Below are positions 48,901 through 56,612 of a stretch of 64,000 bases of DNA, one piece after another (position 1 is the stretch's first letter; every line of letters begins with the position of its first letter). This DNA comes from Strigops habroptila (lineage: Eukaryota; Chordata; Aves; Psittaciformes; Psittacidae), in the NCBI RefSeq assembly GCF_004027225.2, contig NC_044279.2:48570744-48634743 (forward strand), in the 5' to 3' direction. Below the pieces are notes generated by a model. It was not told where the DNA came from and did no database searches. It saw only the letters and a program-made list of their open reading frames with translations. The position numbers and the translations under genes were made by a program.

Positions 48901-50397
48901 TTTTTTTTTTTTGGTTATTTCATTTCTTAGGAAAGGAAGGAAATATAACTACTATCAAAGGAAACAGAGCTACCAGGACTGATGCTGAGGACAGGCACTG
49001 GTCTATGGGCAGTCTGGTGCCAGGGCATCCAGGACTGAGAAATAAGGAAGTGAGTATCCCCAAGGAGAGGGATAGGACCCCCAAAACTCCATTCCATTCC
49101 GAGGAGTTAGCACTGTCTTCCTGCTCCTCATTTGAGGAAGAAAGAAGATGAAAATAAGATGAAATATTAAAATGAAAATGAAGAAGAAATAAGATAAAGG
49201 TGGCCAGGTTGGATGGGGCTTTGAGCAACTTGGTCTAGTGGAAGATGCCTCTGCCCATTGCAGACAGGTTGGAACTAGATGATTTTTAAGGTCCCTTCCA
49301 ACCCAAACCACCCTATGAAAATATGGGAAATCATTCAAAGCTGACACTCACAGAAGCTAGCAGAAGGTCAGACCTCAACACCAACAGTTAAGAGTGGCTT
49401 ACACTCCTCCAAGGGCCATAGAAGTGGCTCTGCAACCCTACAACAACCGGTCTTCCATGCATACACCAATAGTTTCTCCTTAGCACCAAAGGAGAGAAAT
49501 GCTGAAAGGCATGTTGAGCCCTTTCATACCACCGAAAAGGAAGAATTAAAAAGTGATTCAGTCATCTGGCCCCTGTGCCCAAGCAGTGATTTGGCAAGTT
49601 AGTGTGTGGAACCTGCAAACACAAAAAAGCTGTCTGCACAGAAATGGTTACTGGGACACAGCCTTTGCCTGCATAGCCAAGATCCCTGAAAAACGACCAT
49701 CAAAGCAAAACTACAGCTTCCAAGAGATTTTTCAGAAGGACCTTCTCAGACCTTGCAACCTTCACCTAGCCCCTTTCCTTGCGCTTCACCAAGGCTGTCA
49801 AATCAAAGATTGACATTAAATGTTCAGTGCAAAAGAGACACTGCGCACTCGAGCATCTGCGAGACATAGCTAGCTTCCTTAAAAGGTATTTGGAAGTCTC
49901 AAAACTGAAGATTTTTAAATATTCATCTGTGCATGTAGCTCTATAAGAGGGATACAGTAGGCAGGTCTATAGCTCCACGATTCAGTGAAAGATTAAGAAC
50001 AAATATGCGAGGCAACGCACACTTTTTAGTGGGATGTTTCTAAATCTAACCTCTTAATGCTGGGCTAATGTGCACATATAAATTAAAATTTCAGAATCAC
50101 ACTCCACCACTAAACAATAAAAATAACAAAAAAAGAGAAATATATAAAGTTATGTTGACTCAATGCCTTTTATTTGAAAATATCCCAAGAGGTTACAACT
50201 TATAAAATAGAGCAAGAGTGATTAATAACTTCAGAAGATAAAGAGATACCTGCTTCTCTTCGGGAGGATCAGGCTCCCCTTTGCTAGAATCAGAATTTGT
50301 GTCATCATCTTCATCAGAACTGTTCATGATATCTTCTTCATCTGACTGAAGATCTCCAATTACCACGTTCGGATGATCATGGTGTTCTTCCAAGGAC
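9866..50397 (-). CDS. FGD6: FGD6, C-terminal 617 residues (19 spliced exons)
   Basis: Guanine-nucleotide exchange factor of the FGD family, expected to activate Cdc42-type Rho GTPases and to act on actin and endosomal membranes. Joining 19 minus-strand segments with GT-AG boundaries gives one uninterrupted frame of 617 residues. It contains an acidic linker (1-49), a DH domain (about 58-247, with [10 protein letters not shown] and [20 protein letters not shown]), PH1 (about 276-370), FYVE (about 409-468), a basic/Ser linker (471-513) and PH2 (about 520-616). The FYVE finger has WIPD, RRHHCR, RVC and all eight zinc cysteines, so PI3P binding should be intact. Closest to FGD6 rather than FGD1-5 by the linker and PH2 sequence. 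The N-terminal part (about 813 residues in human) lies outside the window. No frameshift or internal stop was seen. Confidence 0.96.
9903..11609 (-). other. FGD6: FGD6 intron 20
   Basis: AT-rich intron of 1.7 kb, GTAAGA to AG. It holds a short CR1-tail-like repeat at 10974-10997 and nothing else recognisable. Confidence 0.9.
10974..10997 (-). repeat. CR1-tail-like (ATAGAATC)n remnant
   Basis: CATAGAATCATAGAATCATAG is the reverse complement of the octamer repeat that ends CR1 elements. No CR1 body adjoins it, so it is either a severely truncated copy or a tiny microsatellite. Confidence 0.55.
11610..11758 (-). CDS. FGD6: FGD6 exon 20 (PH2, C-terminal half)
   Basis: 149 bases, residues 557-605 plus two bases of Lys606. 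It begins [15 protein letters not shown] and ends with DDPHSAQ. Acceptor AAAATAG|G, donor AAAA|GTAAGA. It forms the later strands of the second PH domain. Confidence 0.96.
11759..13882 (-). other. FGD6: FGD6 intron 19
   Basis: 2.1 kb, AT-rich, GTAAGA donor. A 118-residue open frame at 12091-12447 resembles nothing I know and is treated as chance. No repeats identified. Confidence 0.9.
13883..14011 (-). CDS. FGD6: FGD6 exon 19 (start of PH2)
   Basis: 129 bases, residues 514-556, phase 0 at both ends. It encodes [19 protein letters not shown] and [18 protein letters not shown], the first strands of PH2 with the K-x-W-K-x-x-W-F pattern typical of PH domains. Acceptor TTCTTCAG, donor GAG|GTAAGA. 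Confidence 0.97.
14012..14731 (-). other. FGD6: FGD6 intron 18
   Basis: 720 bases, GTAAGT donor. No repeats or other features recognised. Confidence 0.9.
14732..14859 (-). CDS. FGD6: FGD6 exon 18 (FYVE-PH2 linker)
   Basis: 128 bases, completing Asp471 and encoding residues 472-513. The peptide is rich in Ser, Pro and Lys ([20 protein letters not shown], then [14 protein letters not shown]), a probably disordered, possibly phosphorylated linker. Acceptor CATTTTAG, donor GAA|GTAAGT. Confidence 0.95.
14860..16354 (-). other. FGD6: FGD6 intron 17
   Basis: 1.5 kb, GTAAAG donor. It includes an A-then-A/C tract (15074-15103) and, at about 15221-15600, a stretch unusually rich in pyrimidines on the plus strand. 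That stretch gives several overlapping open frames without recognisable domains. Confidence 0.9.
15074..15103. repeat. A-run leading into A/C tract
   Basis: About 14 A followed by CCAAAACAAAACCCAC, one of the recurrent A/C-only tracts. Confidence 0.85.
16355..16457 (-). CDS. FGD6: FGD6 exon 17 (C-terminal half of FYVE finger)
   Basis: 103 bases, residues 437-470 plus one base of Asp471. It contains [19 protein letters not shown] and ARVCDHCF: the last four zinc-binding cysteines and the RVC motif. Acceptor GTTTGCAG, donor CAAG|GTAAAG. Confidence 0.97.
16458..17284 (-). other. FGD6: FGD6 intron 16
   Basis: 827 bases with the weak donor GTTGGA. No repeats recognised. Confidence 0.9.
17285..17431 (-). 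CDS. FGD6: FGD6 exon 16 (N-terminal half of FYVE finger)
   Basis: 147 bases, residues 388-436, phase 0. It encodes [20 protein letters not shown] and then the first four zinc cysteines with [12 protein letters not shown]. The WxxD and RRHHCR motifs bind PI3P. The donor GTTGGA is poor at +3 to +6, a possible weak splice site. Acceptor TTCTCAG. Confidence 0.97.
17432..17936 (-). other. FGD6: FGD6 intron 15
   Basis: 505 bases with the atypical donor GTATAT. No other feature seen. Confidence 0.9.
17937..18039 (-). CDS. FGD6: FGD6 exon 15 (end of PH1)
   Basis: 103 bases, completing Ser353 and encoding residues 354-387. It begins [20 protein letters not shown], including the invariant PH-domain Trp in the C-terminal helix. 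Acceptor CTCCAACAG, donor GAG|GTATAT. Confidence 0.97.
18890..18913. repeat. Perfect 10-bp inverted repeat, 4-nt loop
   Basis: GTAAGTACAG, TGGG, CTGTACTTAC: the arms are exactly complementary. A partial copy of the middle (CAGTGGGCT) lies a few bases to the left at about 18879. Confidence 0.9.
19146..19178. repeat. Tandem AT-rich duplication
   Basis: AATAAATTAATTTG occurs twice in succession; each unit includes the palindromic AAATTAATTT core. Confidence 0.8.
23037..23116 (-). CDS. FGD6: FGD6 exon 14 (middle of PH1)
   Basis: 80 bases, residues 327-352 plus two bases of Ser353, encoding [20 protein letters not shown] and SFILSA. The acceptor reads CGGAAG|G. An A at -3 of the acceptor is uncommon, but the frame and family similarity fix this boundary. 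Donor AAG|GTAAGT. Confidence 0.95.
23117..24264 (-). other. FGD6: FGD6 intron 13
   Basis: 1.15 kb. About 23340-23830 is clearly more GC-rich than its surroundings and carries overlapping open frames on both strands. None resembles a known protein. Confidence 0.85.
24265..24348 (-). CDS. FGD6: FGD6 exon 13 (PH1)
   Basis: 84 bases, residues 299-326, phase 0 at both ends, beginning [20 protein letters not shown]. It continues the LFLFNDALL-type strand of PH1. Acceptor TATTACAG, donor AAG|GTGAGT. Confidence 0.97.
24349..25991 (-). other. FGD6: FGD6 intron 12
   Basis: 1.6 kb, GTAAGA donor. It contains a C-rich then A/C-rich tract at 25108-25151. No gene or mobile element seen. Confidence 0.9.
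25108..25151. repeat. C/A-rich low-complexity tract
   Basis: CCCCCCCACCCCCAAAACCC and similar units, with almost no G. One of the recurrent A/C tracts, but C-dominated. Confidence 0.85.
25992..26060 (-). CDS. FGD6: FGD6 exon 12 (start of PH1)
   Basis: 69 bases, residues 276-298, phase 0. It encodes [20 protein letters not shown] then FFL, the first strands of PH1. Acceptor TTGCTAG, donor CTG|GTAAGA. Confidence 0.97.
26061..26549 (-). other. FGD6: FGD6 intron 11
   Basis: 489 bases, GTAGGT donor. It includes a small (ATTATT)-rich stretch near 26150-26165; otherwise unremarkable. Confidence 0.9.
26550..26621 (-). CDS. FGD6: FGD6 exon 11 (DH-PH1 linker)
   Basis: 72 bases, residues 252-275, phase 0. 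It encodes [20 protein letters not shown] followed by QPGR, the conserved helix linking DH to PH1. Acceptor CCTATAG, donor AGG|GTAGGT. Intron 10 beside it is only 105 bases. Confidence 0.97.
26727..26785 (-). CDS. FGD6: FGD6 exon 10 (end of DH)
   Basis: 59 bases, completing Asp232 and encoding [19 protein letters not shown] (233-251), the last DH helix. Acceptor ATCCTTCAG, donor GGA|GTAAGT. Confidence 0.97.
27528..27551. repeat. Homopolymer (A)24
   Basis: Uninterrupted A run in intron 9; read on the transcript strand it is poly(U). Confidence 0.95.
28823..28866. repeat. 11-bp perfect inverted repeat, AT-rich
   Basis: ATTAATAAAGT (28823-28833) and ACTTTATTAAT (28856-28866) are exact reverse complements, with a 22-base T/A spacer. 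Confidence 0.85.
29929..29979 (-). CDS. FGD6: FGD6 exon 9 (DH, after the PVQRIPQY helix)
   Basis: 51 bases, completing Asp215, encoding [16 protein letters not shown] (216-231) and one base of Asp232. Together with exon 8 it gives the family motif LLLTDYLKNL. Acceptor TTTATACAG behind a strong pyrimidine tract, donor CAAG|GTAAAT. Confidence 0.96.
30053..30120 (-). other. Exon-like 68-nt segment beside exon 9 (cryptic or poison exon?)
   Basis: Minus-strand acceptor TTTGACAG behind a pyrimidine-rich stretch, then 68 bases open in the exon 8 frame ([20 protein letters not shown], then RRK), then a weak donor GTGTTT. It lies only 73 bases upstream of exon 9 and begins with the same Asp phase. 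Its length is not compatible with joining to exon 9 in frame: exon 9 would then read Ile-Ile-stop. It may be chance, a decoy, or a regulated exon. Confidence 0.3.
34857..34951. repeat. A/C-only low-complexity tract
   Basis: About 95 bases of AAACAAACAACAACC-like sequence, almost free of G and T. It creates spurious Lys/Asn/Thr/Pro-rich open frames. Confidence 0.9.
35271..35358 (-). CDS. FGD6: FGD6 exon 8 (DH core helix)
   Basis: 88 bases, residues 186-214 plus one base of Asp215. It encodes [20 protein letters not shown] then IPQYRLLLT, the most conserved DH helix (CR3), which contacts the GTPase. Acceptor TTCTTGCAG, donor ACAG|GTACTG. Confidence 0.97.
35359..36654 (-). other. FGD6: FGD6 intron 7
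   Basis: 1.3 kb, GTACTG donor. It contains the A/C tract at 36511-36570; otherwise no features. Confidence 0.9.
36511..36570. repeat. A/C-only low-complexity tract
   Basis: AAAACAAACCAACCAACC-like units over about 60 bases. Confidence 0.85.
36655..36811 (-). CDS. FGD6: FGD6 exon 7 (DH middle)
   Basis: 157 bases, completing Trp133 and encoding residues 134-185. It begins [20 protein letters not shown] and continues with [20 protein letters not shown]. Acceptor GTTTCTAG, donor GAG|GTACTG. Corresponds to DH region CR2. Confidence 0.97.
36812..37610 (-). other. FGD6: FGD6 intron 6
   Basis: 799 bases, donor GTGACT. No repeats or other features recognised. Confidence 0.9.
37611..37762 (-). CDS. 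FGD6: FGD6 exon 6 (DH N-terminal half)
   Basis: 152 bases, residues 83-132 plus two bases of Trp133. It begins [20 protein letters not shown] and ends [12 protein letters not shown]. Acceptor TCCTGCAG, donor ACTG|GTGACT. Confidence 0.97.
39448..39476. repeat. (CCGT)4 microsatellite running into poly-C
   Basis: CCGTCCGTCCGTCCGT followed by about 11 C. The CpG-containing tetranucleotide is unusual in AT-rich intron sequence. Confidence 0.9.
42658..42689. repeat. 13-bp direct tandem repeat (about 2.4 copies)
   Basis: AGGACAAGAGGTC occurs twice in tandem, followed by a partial third copy AGGAC. Each full copy creates an AGGTCA hexamer at its junction (42667-42672, 42680-42685). Confidence 0.85.
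42838..42922 (+). mobile_element. CR1 LINE 3' tail fragment
   Basis: It runs from GGTTGGACTTGATCTTAAAG through TTTTCCAGCCTAGTTGATTC to TGTGATTCTATA, the canonical CR1 3' end on the plus strand. Only the last 85 bases or so remain. Confidence 0.9.
43385..43520. repeat. Large A/C-only low-complexity tract
   Basis: About 135 bases of AAAAC/AACC-type sequence with two A runs of 17-20. It generates Lys/Thr/Asn-rich frames on plus and Phe/Gly/Val-rich frames on minus, none of them genes. Confidence 0.92.
44266..44283. repeat. Homopolymer (A)18
   Basis: Uninterrupted A run in intron 5. Confidence 0.95.
46475..46505 (-). CDS. FGD6: FGD6 exon 5 (31-nt microexon, DH)
   Basis: Only 31 bases: one base completing Val72, then [10 protein letters not shown] (73-82), the first DH helix after [10 protein letters not shown]. 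Acceptor TTCTGCTAG, donor ATT|GTAAGT. Both boundaries are strong and the frame on each side requires it. Confidence 0.95.
46506..46597 (-). other. FGD6: FGD6 intron 4 (92 nt)
   Basis: A very short intron, GTAAGTG to CTGCTAG. It is the shortest in the visible gene. Confidence 0.93.
46598..46665 (-). CDS. FGD6: FGD6 exon 4 (DH start)
   Basis: 68 bases, residues 50-71 plus two bases of Val72. It encodes [20 protein letters not shown] then EK. The DH domain begins within it near KVYHIAKEI. Acceptor TATTTGCAG, donor AAGT|GTAAGT. Confidence 0.96.
48886..48912. repeat. Homopolymer (T)27
   Basis: The longest mononucleotide run in the window (poly(A) on the FGD6 transcript strand). No retroposed sequence can be recognised in front of it on the minus strand. 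Confidence 0.95.
49199..49318 (+). mobile_element. CR1 LINE 3' tail fragment
   Basis: The plus strand reads GGCCAGGTTGGATGGGGCTT, TGAGCAACTTGGTCTAGTGG and TTAAGGTCCCTTCCAACCCA: the canonical CR1 3' end, about 120 bases, 5'-truncated. Confidence 0.93.
50250..50397 (-). CDS. FGD6: FGD6 exon 3 (acidic linker before DH)
   Basis: 148 bases: one base of a split codon, then residues 1-49, beginning [20 protein letters not shown] and continuing with [20 protein letters not shown]. Acceptor TTTTAG|G, donor CAG|GTATCT. The peptide is dominated by Asp, Glu and Ser with several casein-kinase-2-like S-x-x-D/E sites. It is probably disordered and precedes the catalytic domain. The upstream codon half should come from exon 2, outside the window. 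Confidence 0.93.
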
Positions 50398-51846
50398 CTA
50401 AAATTAAAATACGCATAGTCAATAAATATACTATACTTTATTTATGTTAAAAAGCCTTCTGTTTTACCTCACAATCAATGGCTTACTTGGAATCAAAAAC
50501 ATTGAAAACAGTACTGGGTAGTCTGAAGATGACAACAACAGTGGTGGGCTTTTCTACAGTGGACTCATAACTCTGCAATGTTTTATGCTGGTATTGATAT
50601 AATGCTCGCTGACAGTGAGCAAAAGCCACGGCATCTTTTGGGTATTTGTGTTATTATTACCCATCAGAATTTGCCTGAGAGCAGAGTTTGATAAATCTAT
50701 TTCCTTACTGCTACGTGCATGTATAGTGCAACATTTGTACTGTGTGCCAGAAGGATAAAGAATGATCATAGCCGGTTTACTCTCCTCTATCTTATAGGAT
50801 CAGGACTTGTTCCAGGCATGGTACTCAGGCTGGAGCTTTTGATCTGAAATTTTAGATGCATTTATATATACAGGGTTGTTTCTCAATGCATACACTGAAA
50901 AACTGCATCAGCGATAGCAATATTAACCATTCTGTCCAATAATTCTTCTTAAAAACAAGCAGAACCTTTTGTGATTCAAAACTACCATCCCCCAGAGATA
51001 GACACCTTCCAGGGAACTGTCAAAGCTATAAAATATAACCTTATTCTGCTGCTGTACAATGATTACAGAGGTCTCTCTTCATTAGTTTTATCCATATTTG
51101 CAATTCAGAAATTGCTTGAGACAAGCATACAACCTTCTTCCTCTACCTAGCCTTGACAACTTCAGTAGAGATTTAAGAAATGCAATTTTAGAAGAAAATA
51201 AAAAAGGGGTAAAGAAAGAAAATGAAGAAAACAGAGACTAGAGGAAACAGAGCCTGAAGTTTTGGTAAAGTTACATAGAAGCATAGCAAATCCCTGGGCT
51301 CCTACTTTTAATCCTTAAAAATATCTGATAATTGCCAATTACACTAAAGCTGTGTCTAAATTCACATAATCTGCATTCAAGGCCTGCAAAAACACACTGG
51401 AATGCCACAGACTTACTGTGATATGAGCCAGAAGTGATTAGCTACCCTAGAAAACAAAAAGCAAATCTAGAAACTCTTATCCCCAAGCTGCTGCAGTCAG
51501 CAGAGATCTCACTGTGCTGATCAACACTTAATTTTGTGTAGCCAACATCTGTCAGGGCTACACACTCCTCCATATAGCTGCCCCCTGCCTCCCTACACAA
51601 GGGATGGTGATGTTTGATCTTCTCTTTTTCCTAACTTTGAATCACAAGGAAGCAGGGATGGAGGGCAGCTCTCCAGAGTTACCACCTCCAACTATGATAG
51701 TCACCAGATACGAAACCTGTCAGTGTGGATCCCATGGGAGGTGGCTGCCACTAACCTGAATAGCAGAAGTAACGAATACCAGCTGTATGAGGATGCTCTG
51801 GCAGCCACAGCAAGTTGTTGATTATTCAGTGCTCAAGGGAGAGTTT

Positions 51847-51895
51847 AAAAAACAAAACGGAACCAAACAAAACCCACACCAAACAAAACAACACG
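51847..51895. repeat. A/C-only low-complexity tract
   Basis: AAAAAACAAAACGGAACCAAACAAAACCCACACC-type sequence of about 50 bases. Confidence 0.85.
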
Positions 51896-54477
51896 CAAAT
51901 GCTGATCACAAATAGAAATATATTTAGAGATGGCGATAAGTAGGTAAGTTGGCTTGCAGACAGACCTTGATCAGCCATGAAGACATAGAAAAGATTAAAA
52001 TAGCTTGGTTCTATTAAGACAACACAGAAGGACTCAGGAAACACCCAAGCAGTTACTGTCTCCCAGAACTAAATGGGGTGGGGAGAGGAAGGAGTCTGCA
52101 AGCTCATCACGGAGTTTAAACAAAACCCTGAGCCAAGACTGCAGCACCCAGGGTGGAGAGACACCCCCATTTATTTCAGTTCGAAATTATCCACTTCACA
52201 TGGGAAGAGAGCGGCCACCAGAGAGATAGGCACTGATAACAACAGTGCGTGGAGTACACCAGGGATAGCCTCCATGAGCCTCCGGAAGGCAAAACATGGC
52301 TTTTCACTGGAGCTCTCCCTAGAACCATACTAGCATGATGCCAAGACTTTTGCAGTTACTTGTTAACTTCAGCAATTCAAAAAACTCCTTGTCTACTCTA
52401 ATTCACAGTTAAACGGCCTGTTGGCCTGAGAATGTTTATTTTAGCAGATGCCACCTCATATCCTTTTATTTTATAGATGACAAACATCTTTATTACATCT
52501 ATAACATTACATGTGGTAGTTATATCCTCCTGCTTTAGTCAAAAACTGCAACAGAAATAACTACTGCTATTCCTTCCTTTACTATATTACTCACAGTTTT
52601 ACTATCCACATCTGTCATTGAATCTACATCTGATCTGGGATATTTTTCCCCCATTGCAAAATGTATTAAGCACTTTATCTCTAACCACATTGGAAATCAC
52701 TTTTTGGTCCCTTAGTCATTAAATTTTACTTTTGTTACAAAAAATTTATTTACCTTTTTCCTGTCCTTAATATTTGTTTTTAATTGCTGCTTTATTTTCC
52801 TTTAACTAAGATTCTTTTCCATCAAGAAAACATTATTTTCACAGTTGTGAAATCACAGTTCTTTTGCCTAAGCATATTCTACAGGATGCCCAATCCCAGA
52901 ATTTGTTGTCATTTTTATTTAAATTTTTGAGGGCAACTCAAAAGTTTTAGAAAACCTGCCCTTTAGGAAGTCAGAAACAAGCATATTTCCAGGTGAGGCT
53001 GTATTCTGCTGATGCAAACATAACCCCATCACCACTGAAGGATGAAGATCAAACCAAATGGACTGTGCTGGTGAAGAATTTTCTAAGTGAAAGATTTATC
53101 AGCTTATCAAATAGAAAGTTTCAGTAAAAAATTCCAAACTATTAAAAACTTTCAATAATTAACTACTGGTGATATAGGATGTTTAGTAAGTGTCCACAAG
53201 TGACAGCCACTCATGATTTACGTTTTTTTCTTCCTGTGAATCACAATAACATTTAAGCAGAAAGCTCTTTTGCTTGCATTTCTGGTGTGTATGCACCTAC
53301 TATTTGTGTAAAGGAAACTATGAGAGCTGAGAGAATCATCTACCAAATCTTGCCTATGGTATCTGCCCCACCAGTCAAAGCACCTCAGAGTAATCCCTAC
53401 ATGTCTTTATGCTGTATTTGCTCAGCTCACACCCTAACACAGCTCTCTTGTTCTCCTACCGGGTACATTTTGTTAATTTCTTTTTCTTTCTTTGCTTTTG
53501 AAAGAAAAAACACAGTGGATGGTTAGATGATATATGATCAAAAGTCAGTTCACATCCAGCCATTTTACAGAATCAAACAAGCCGCCACTTCAGGGATAGG
53601 GTGCAATACTGTAGCCAGGGGTAGATGCACTCCTTGTGGTATCTGTGGTTGTGCCCTCTCCTTCAGAGAAGATGGTGACAAAGTCACTTTGTTGATCTGC
53701 CTTTATCAGCCATGTGCTGGAGAACACGTGACTCTCCTTGGACTTATGCCTTAACTTTTCATCATAAATACTATGGCTTTACTGTCAAAACAGAAGGTGG
53801 TTTATTTACTGATTACTCTTTCTGTACTTTTACCCCTGAAGTCATCTATAACTAAGTGTATACATAGTTCTCTTAAAGATAACCCTTGACGCTTGTGGTC
53901 TTTAAATGAGTTTGGAAATACTAGTAGATCTTTAAATAAACAAAATCTTTTCTACAATATATCACTTCCCCTCTTCCAAAATACAACAAGAATGCAGTAA
54001 TGGTTATTTTTAAGCAGCTCTTCTGAATGGTATTTTGGGGATACTGTGAACTATCTCTATCTTGTTCCCTCTTCATCACGATTCTTTGTCCTACCCACAG
54101 CACCACCAAGAGAAACTTCTGCATTATCAGTCATGTGAAACACCATCAGTGCCAACTCACCGTGCTGCCCACTGAGTAAGAATATCTTGCCATATCTTGT
54201 GAGCAAGTTAGCTAAATATAGATGTGGGGCTTTTTTGACACATAAAATAAAGGGATCATCAGTTTGCCTCAGAATGAGCAGTTTATGGGGGATGAAGAAC
54301 ATACATTGTGCTGATTTTCCTAATGCAATAGTAAAATATTAATGAAACAAAACATGCCAGTCCTAGCAAGACGTACTGCAAGATAAACTGACAAAACTTA
54401 TGAACTGCCATCGAGCTATTACTGTCAGAAAAATACATCTTAGTTAGCATAAAACCCTCTTAGTGACTTCAAAACAT

Positions 54478-54765
54478 CACAGAATGGTTTGGGTTGGAAG
54501 GGACCTTAAAGACCATCTAGTTCTAACCGCCCTGCCATGAGCAGGGACACCTTCCACTAGACCAACGTGGCCTTGGAACACTGCTAGGGATGGGGCTGAC
54601 ATAGCTACTCTGTGCAATCTGTTCCAATGTCTCACCACCCTCATAGTAAAGAGCTTCTTCCTAATATCTAATCTTCCTAATATCTTTCTAATATCCACTC
54701 TCTTTCAGTTTAAAGCCATTCCCCCTTGTCCTATCACTTCTTGCTCTTATAAAAAGATGACCAAG
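54478..54765 (-). mobile_element. CR1 LINE 3' fragment (longest in window)
   Basis: The plus strand shows CACAGAATGGTTTGGGTTGG, AAGGGACCTTAAAGACCATC, GAGCAGGGACACCTTCCACT and TTTCAGTTTAAAGCCATTCC. It is about 290 bases of the CR1 3' region in reverse orientation. An internal CTAATAT-rich triplication lies near 54660-54693. No coding frame survives. Confidence 0.95.
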
Positions 54766-56533
54766 GCTAGTTCAGACTAGCTTATTATAGAAGCTTCAAA
54801 ATACACCTGAGGCTTCACTTCCAGGCAGTGTTGATTTACATACTGCATAGGACACTATAGCCTGAAGTCACAATTAACATTTCAGTTCCCTATTTAGAAG
54901 GCAAACAGTATTTAATCTTGACTGAGATGATTCAGAGAGATTCTCTGCCTTGGAATGCCCCAACATTAAGTATTTTATAGTATGTTGGAATTACTTCAAG
55001 TGTTAGCATCACCATATCTACTAAAAAGCAAGTTTCCACAGCTCCAAAGTATTTGTTAAAATAGATTCAGTCATGCTGCTGCTTTACACACATTTCCTTG
55101 TGATCTTCATTATTTTTAGATGTTTCTTCTACTTCCATTAAGTAATCAAAAATATTTAGGAATGCTGAATGAACAGAATCTCGTACAAAACACTGTTAAG
55201 TTCTTCTTTTCTCATCCTTTTGTTAATTTTAAAAGGAGTGTCCATACTACTCTGCTTTTTGTAGGAATTTCCCACCATCTTTATCCTAATTCTGTCTCTT
55301 CCTCCAGTATTTCACTGCACTTTTTTATGGGTGTTTTTGTTTGTTTATTTTTAAAGAAAGCCTTCAACATACAGTCAAAATTACACAAACTGAAGTTCCT
55401 GCTCAAGTAAAAAACACACACCATATACCAGAGCTCCAATAAGAATACCCTCCTATAATATTTCATCTCAAATCCTTTTTGTATTGCTACAGCATTTCAC
55501 AATCCTTTCACTGCTGCTTGCATCTCACTTTCCTCCAGAGAAGCAACAATTGCTATCGCTATTCATCCATTTTCAGTTTTTAATATCGCCAGTCCCTGCA
55601 ATCAATTTCAACAATTAAGGTGTGTTCAGCTGCCCTTAGGACCTAAAAGCACACTGTCTCTCTGCAGAGGGAATAGCCATTAAGGCTACTTTTTCATAGT
55701 GCCTCATACTTGTAATAGCTGTAGGTAAGGCAACATGCCTCACTGACTGATTCCCTCAATGGATCCTAGTTGTACACTTCTGGGAAACCCCATGGATAAA
55801 AGACTTAAAGGGAAAAAAAAAGGGAAGAAAAAAATGTGTTCTATGGCATATTTTCTCTTTTCCTATTTCCTGTCTAAATTCAGAACCTTTCAAGGTAGAA
55901 AGAAAGGCTGTAAATATAGAAATAAAGGTAAGATCCTAAAACAATTTAGGAAGCAATTACCTGATTCAAGTGCTTAAAGCAACAGAAGATGCTCTTGGAA
56001 AGCCAAAGCAAAAGTGAAATTACTGCTTAATTAATAATTGCTTGATTATGTTTCATGAACTTCCTTTTGCTTTAATTTAATACTTTTTATTTAAGACAGG
56101 TCAGTGTCTTTATCTAATATTTATTTACTGCAGATTTTTGGAAAAAAACCCATGACAAGTTCTAGAAAGCAAGCATACTTGGCAAAGCACAAAGATCATA
56201 CTGAATACTAACCAAGAGCCCTAGTGAGTTCCTATGGAAGTTTTAAGAAAACACATGACTGGGTAACTGATAAGCAACATTAATAAAGGCATCAATTAAT
56301 GTACTTTTTGGATGAGCTACATTTTGCTGCAATACCTCAGCTCCAGAATCATCCCTTAAGAAGCCAACATCAGCACCTGTTTCCTTTCTCAAACCAGTCG
56401 GGAAAGCAAAAAGCTGAACTTTCTATCACTCCAGATGCACCTGGACCCTAACCCATCTTATTCACCTCATAATTTAAAGTTCAGAGTCTCTAAACAATGG
56501 TGACTGTCTGCCAGTATAGCTAAAACATTCATC

Positions 56534-56612
56534 ACAGAATGGTTTGGGTTAGAAGGGACCTTGAAGATCATCCAGTTCCAACCCCCCTGCCACTGGGAGG
56601 ACACCTACCATT
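56534..56612 (-). mobile_element. CR1 LINE 3' tail fragment
   Basis: CACAGAATGGTTTGGGTTAG, AAGGGACCTTGAAGATCATC and CAGTTCCAACCCCCCTGCCA mark a short reverse-oriented CR1 3' end that breaks off after about 80 bases. Confidence 0.93.

Larger units (their letters stand above)
46666..50249 (-). other. FGD6: FGD6 intron 3
   Basis: 3.6 kb, donor GTATCT. It contains a 27-base T run (48886-48912), a purine-rich (GAA/GAT) stretch at about 49130-49198 and a CR1 tail (49199-49318). Confidence 0.9.

Noticed and set aside
52005..52333. Moderately GC-rich stretch with several open frames, considered as an LTR or retrotransposon remnant
   Set aside because: No terminal TG...CA repeats, primer-binding site, polypurine tract or retroviral protein motif could be found.
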